27,972 nt of DNA from a virus. Below, piece after piece: positions 27,797 through 27,972 of this stretch (its first letter is position 1; the number at the start of each line of letters is the position of its first letter). The DNA lies in IMG/VR virus record IMGVR_UViG_3300030109_003198, positions 1,473-29,444 of that record, one strand, 5' to 3'. Below the pieces are notes generated by a model, which searched no databases, had not been told where the DNA came from, and saw only the letters and a program-made list of their open reading frames with translations. The translations under genes were made by a program, and so were the position numbers.

Positions 27797-27972
27797 GATC
27801 GCCCAGTTCAACTCAAATAATCTAAATAAACAAAAAGTGCGGATCGAAAGAGATCGCCTTAAATAAACGTCAGGTCAACCGCACGTTACTAAATAAGCGA
27901 TTAGCCAGATCAACCGAAACATTCTAAATAAACGATTAGCGCAATCAAACAATAAGTTTTGTTGGTTTGTGA
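27797..27972. repeat. Degenerate tandem repeats, TAAATAA(A/G)C core, 30-37 nt period
   Basis: TAAATAA cores start at 27823, 27860, 27890 and 27925 (steps 37, 30, 35), each followed by A/G-C. The last two units also share CGATTAGC and ATCAA blocks, and AGATC-type blocks recur between cores. The region lacks a convincing gene and begins right at the 3' end of the tRNA; the array may continue past the window. Confidence 0.6.

Noticed and set aside
27797-27972. CRISPR array
   Set aside because: Repeats are degenerate, spacing varies from 30 to 37 nt, unit boundaries are unclear and there are no cas genes.
1-27972. Integrase, repressor or attachment site marking a prophage
   Set aside because: No recombinase or lambda-type repressor is visible; the tRNA could be an attachment site, but nothing in the window supports integration.

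Overview
This window looks like part of an AT-rich tailed-phage genome that infects a Gram-negative, probably marine, bacterium. The left end encodes a lambda-type distal tail (homologues of gpL, gpK, gpI and gpJ, then a long fibre), which points to a siphovirus. A spanin-like lipoprotein, an outer-membrane beta-barrel and sigma70-style promoters (TTGACA/TATAAT) argue for a host with two membranes. Genes are tightly packed, mostly with ATGA or TAATG overlaps. No terminase, capsid, polymerase or integrase gene is in the window, so lifestyle and taxonomy stay open.

Layout. (1) Positions 1-10638, minus strand: tail-tip operon in the order L, K, I, J, tail fibre; the fibre runs off the left edge. 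The gpL homologue carries a large lectin-like insertion and the gpK homologue keeps only its JAMM peptidase domain. (2) 10680-14308, plus strand: a GNAT-like protein, a small unknown, an overlapping spanin-like pair, an outer-membrane protein with its own promoter and terminator, a holin, a two-helix membrane protein with a chemoreceptor-like four-helix periplasmic region, and a CHAP endolysin. (3) 14343-16787, plus strand: two promoter-led accessory units holding two PD-(D/E)XK nuclease-like genes, a complete inorganic pyrophosphatase, a small membrane protein and a pilin-like membrane protein. (4) 16784-18652, minus strand: a second adhesin with a concanavalin/arabinofuranosidase-like C-terminus plus a small partner, converging on the previous unit with overlapping stop codons. 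(5) 18674-23679, plus strand: a long coupled operon with several tiny membrane proteins, a MazG-type pyrophosphohydrolase, an HNH-AP2 homing endonuclease, an Nmad1/DUF1599-like protein, a cupin and a family 2 glycosyltransferase. (6) 23812-27710: a lone minus-strand gene divergent from an operon with an AT-hook protein, a RuvB-like AAA+ ATPase, a small metallopeptidase and many tiny acidic unknowns. (7) 27724-27972: a tRNA with anticodon UAA but a short variable loop, then degenerate 30-37 nt tandem repeats that continue to the edge.

How it fits together: the left operon builds the host-recognising tail tip, the second region lyses the cell, and promoter-led cargo genes probably modify the infected cell (outer membrane, pilus-like protein, pyrophosphate removal). 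The right half handles nucleotides, possible DNA or glycan modification, and recombination. The clearest cross-cutting signal is a set of promoters whose -10 box ends about 6 nt before the start codon, which predicts leaderless mRNAs. The features most worth following up are the cargo genes in the lysis region, the lectin insertion in gpL, and the repeat family shared by 23685-23715 and 27793-27972.
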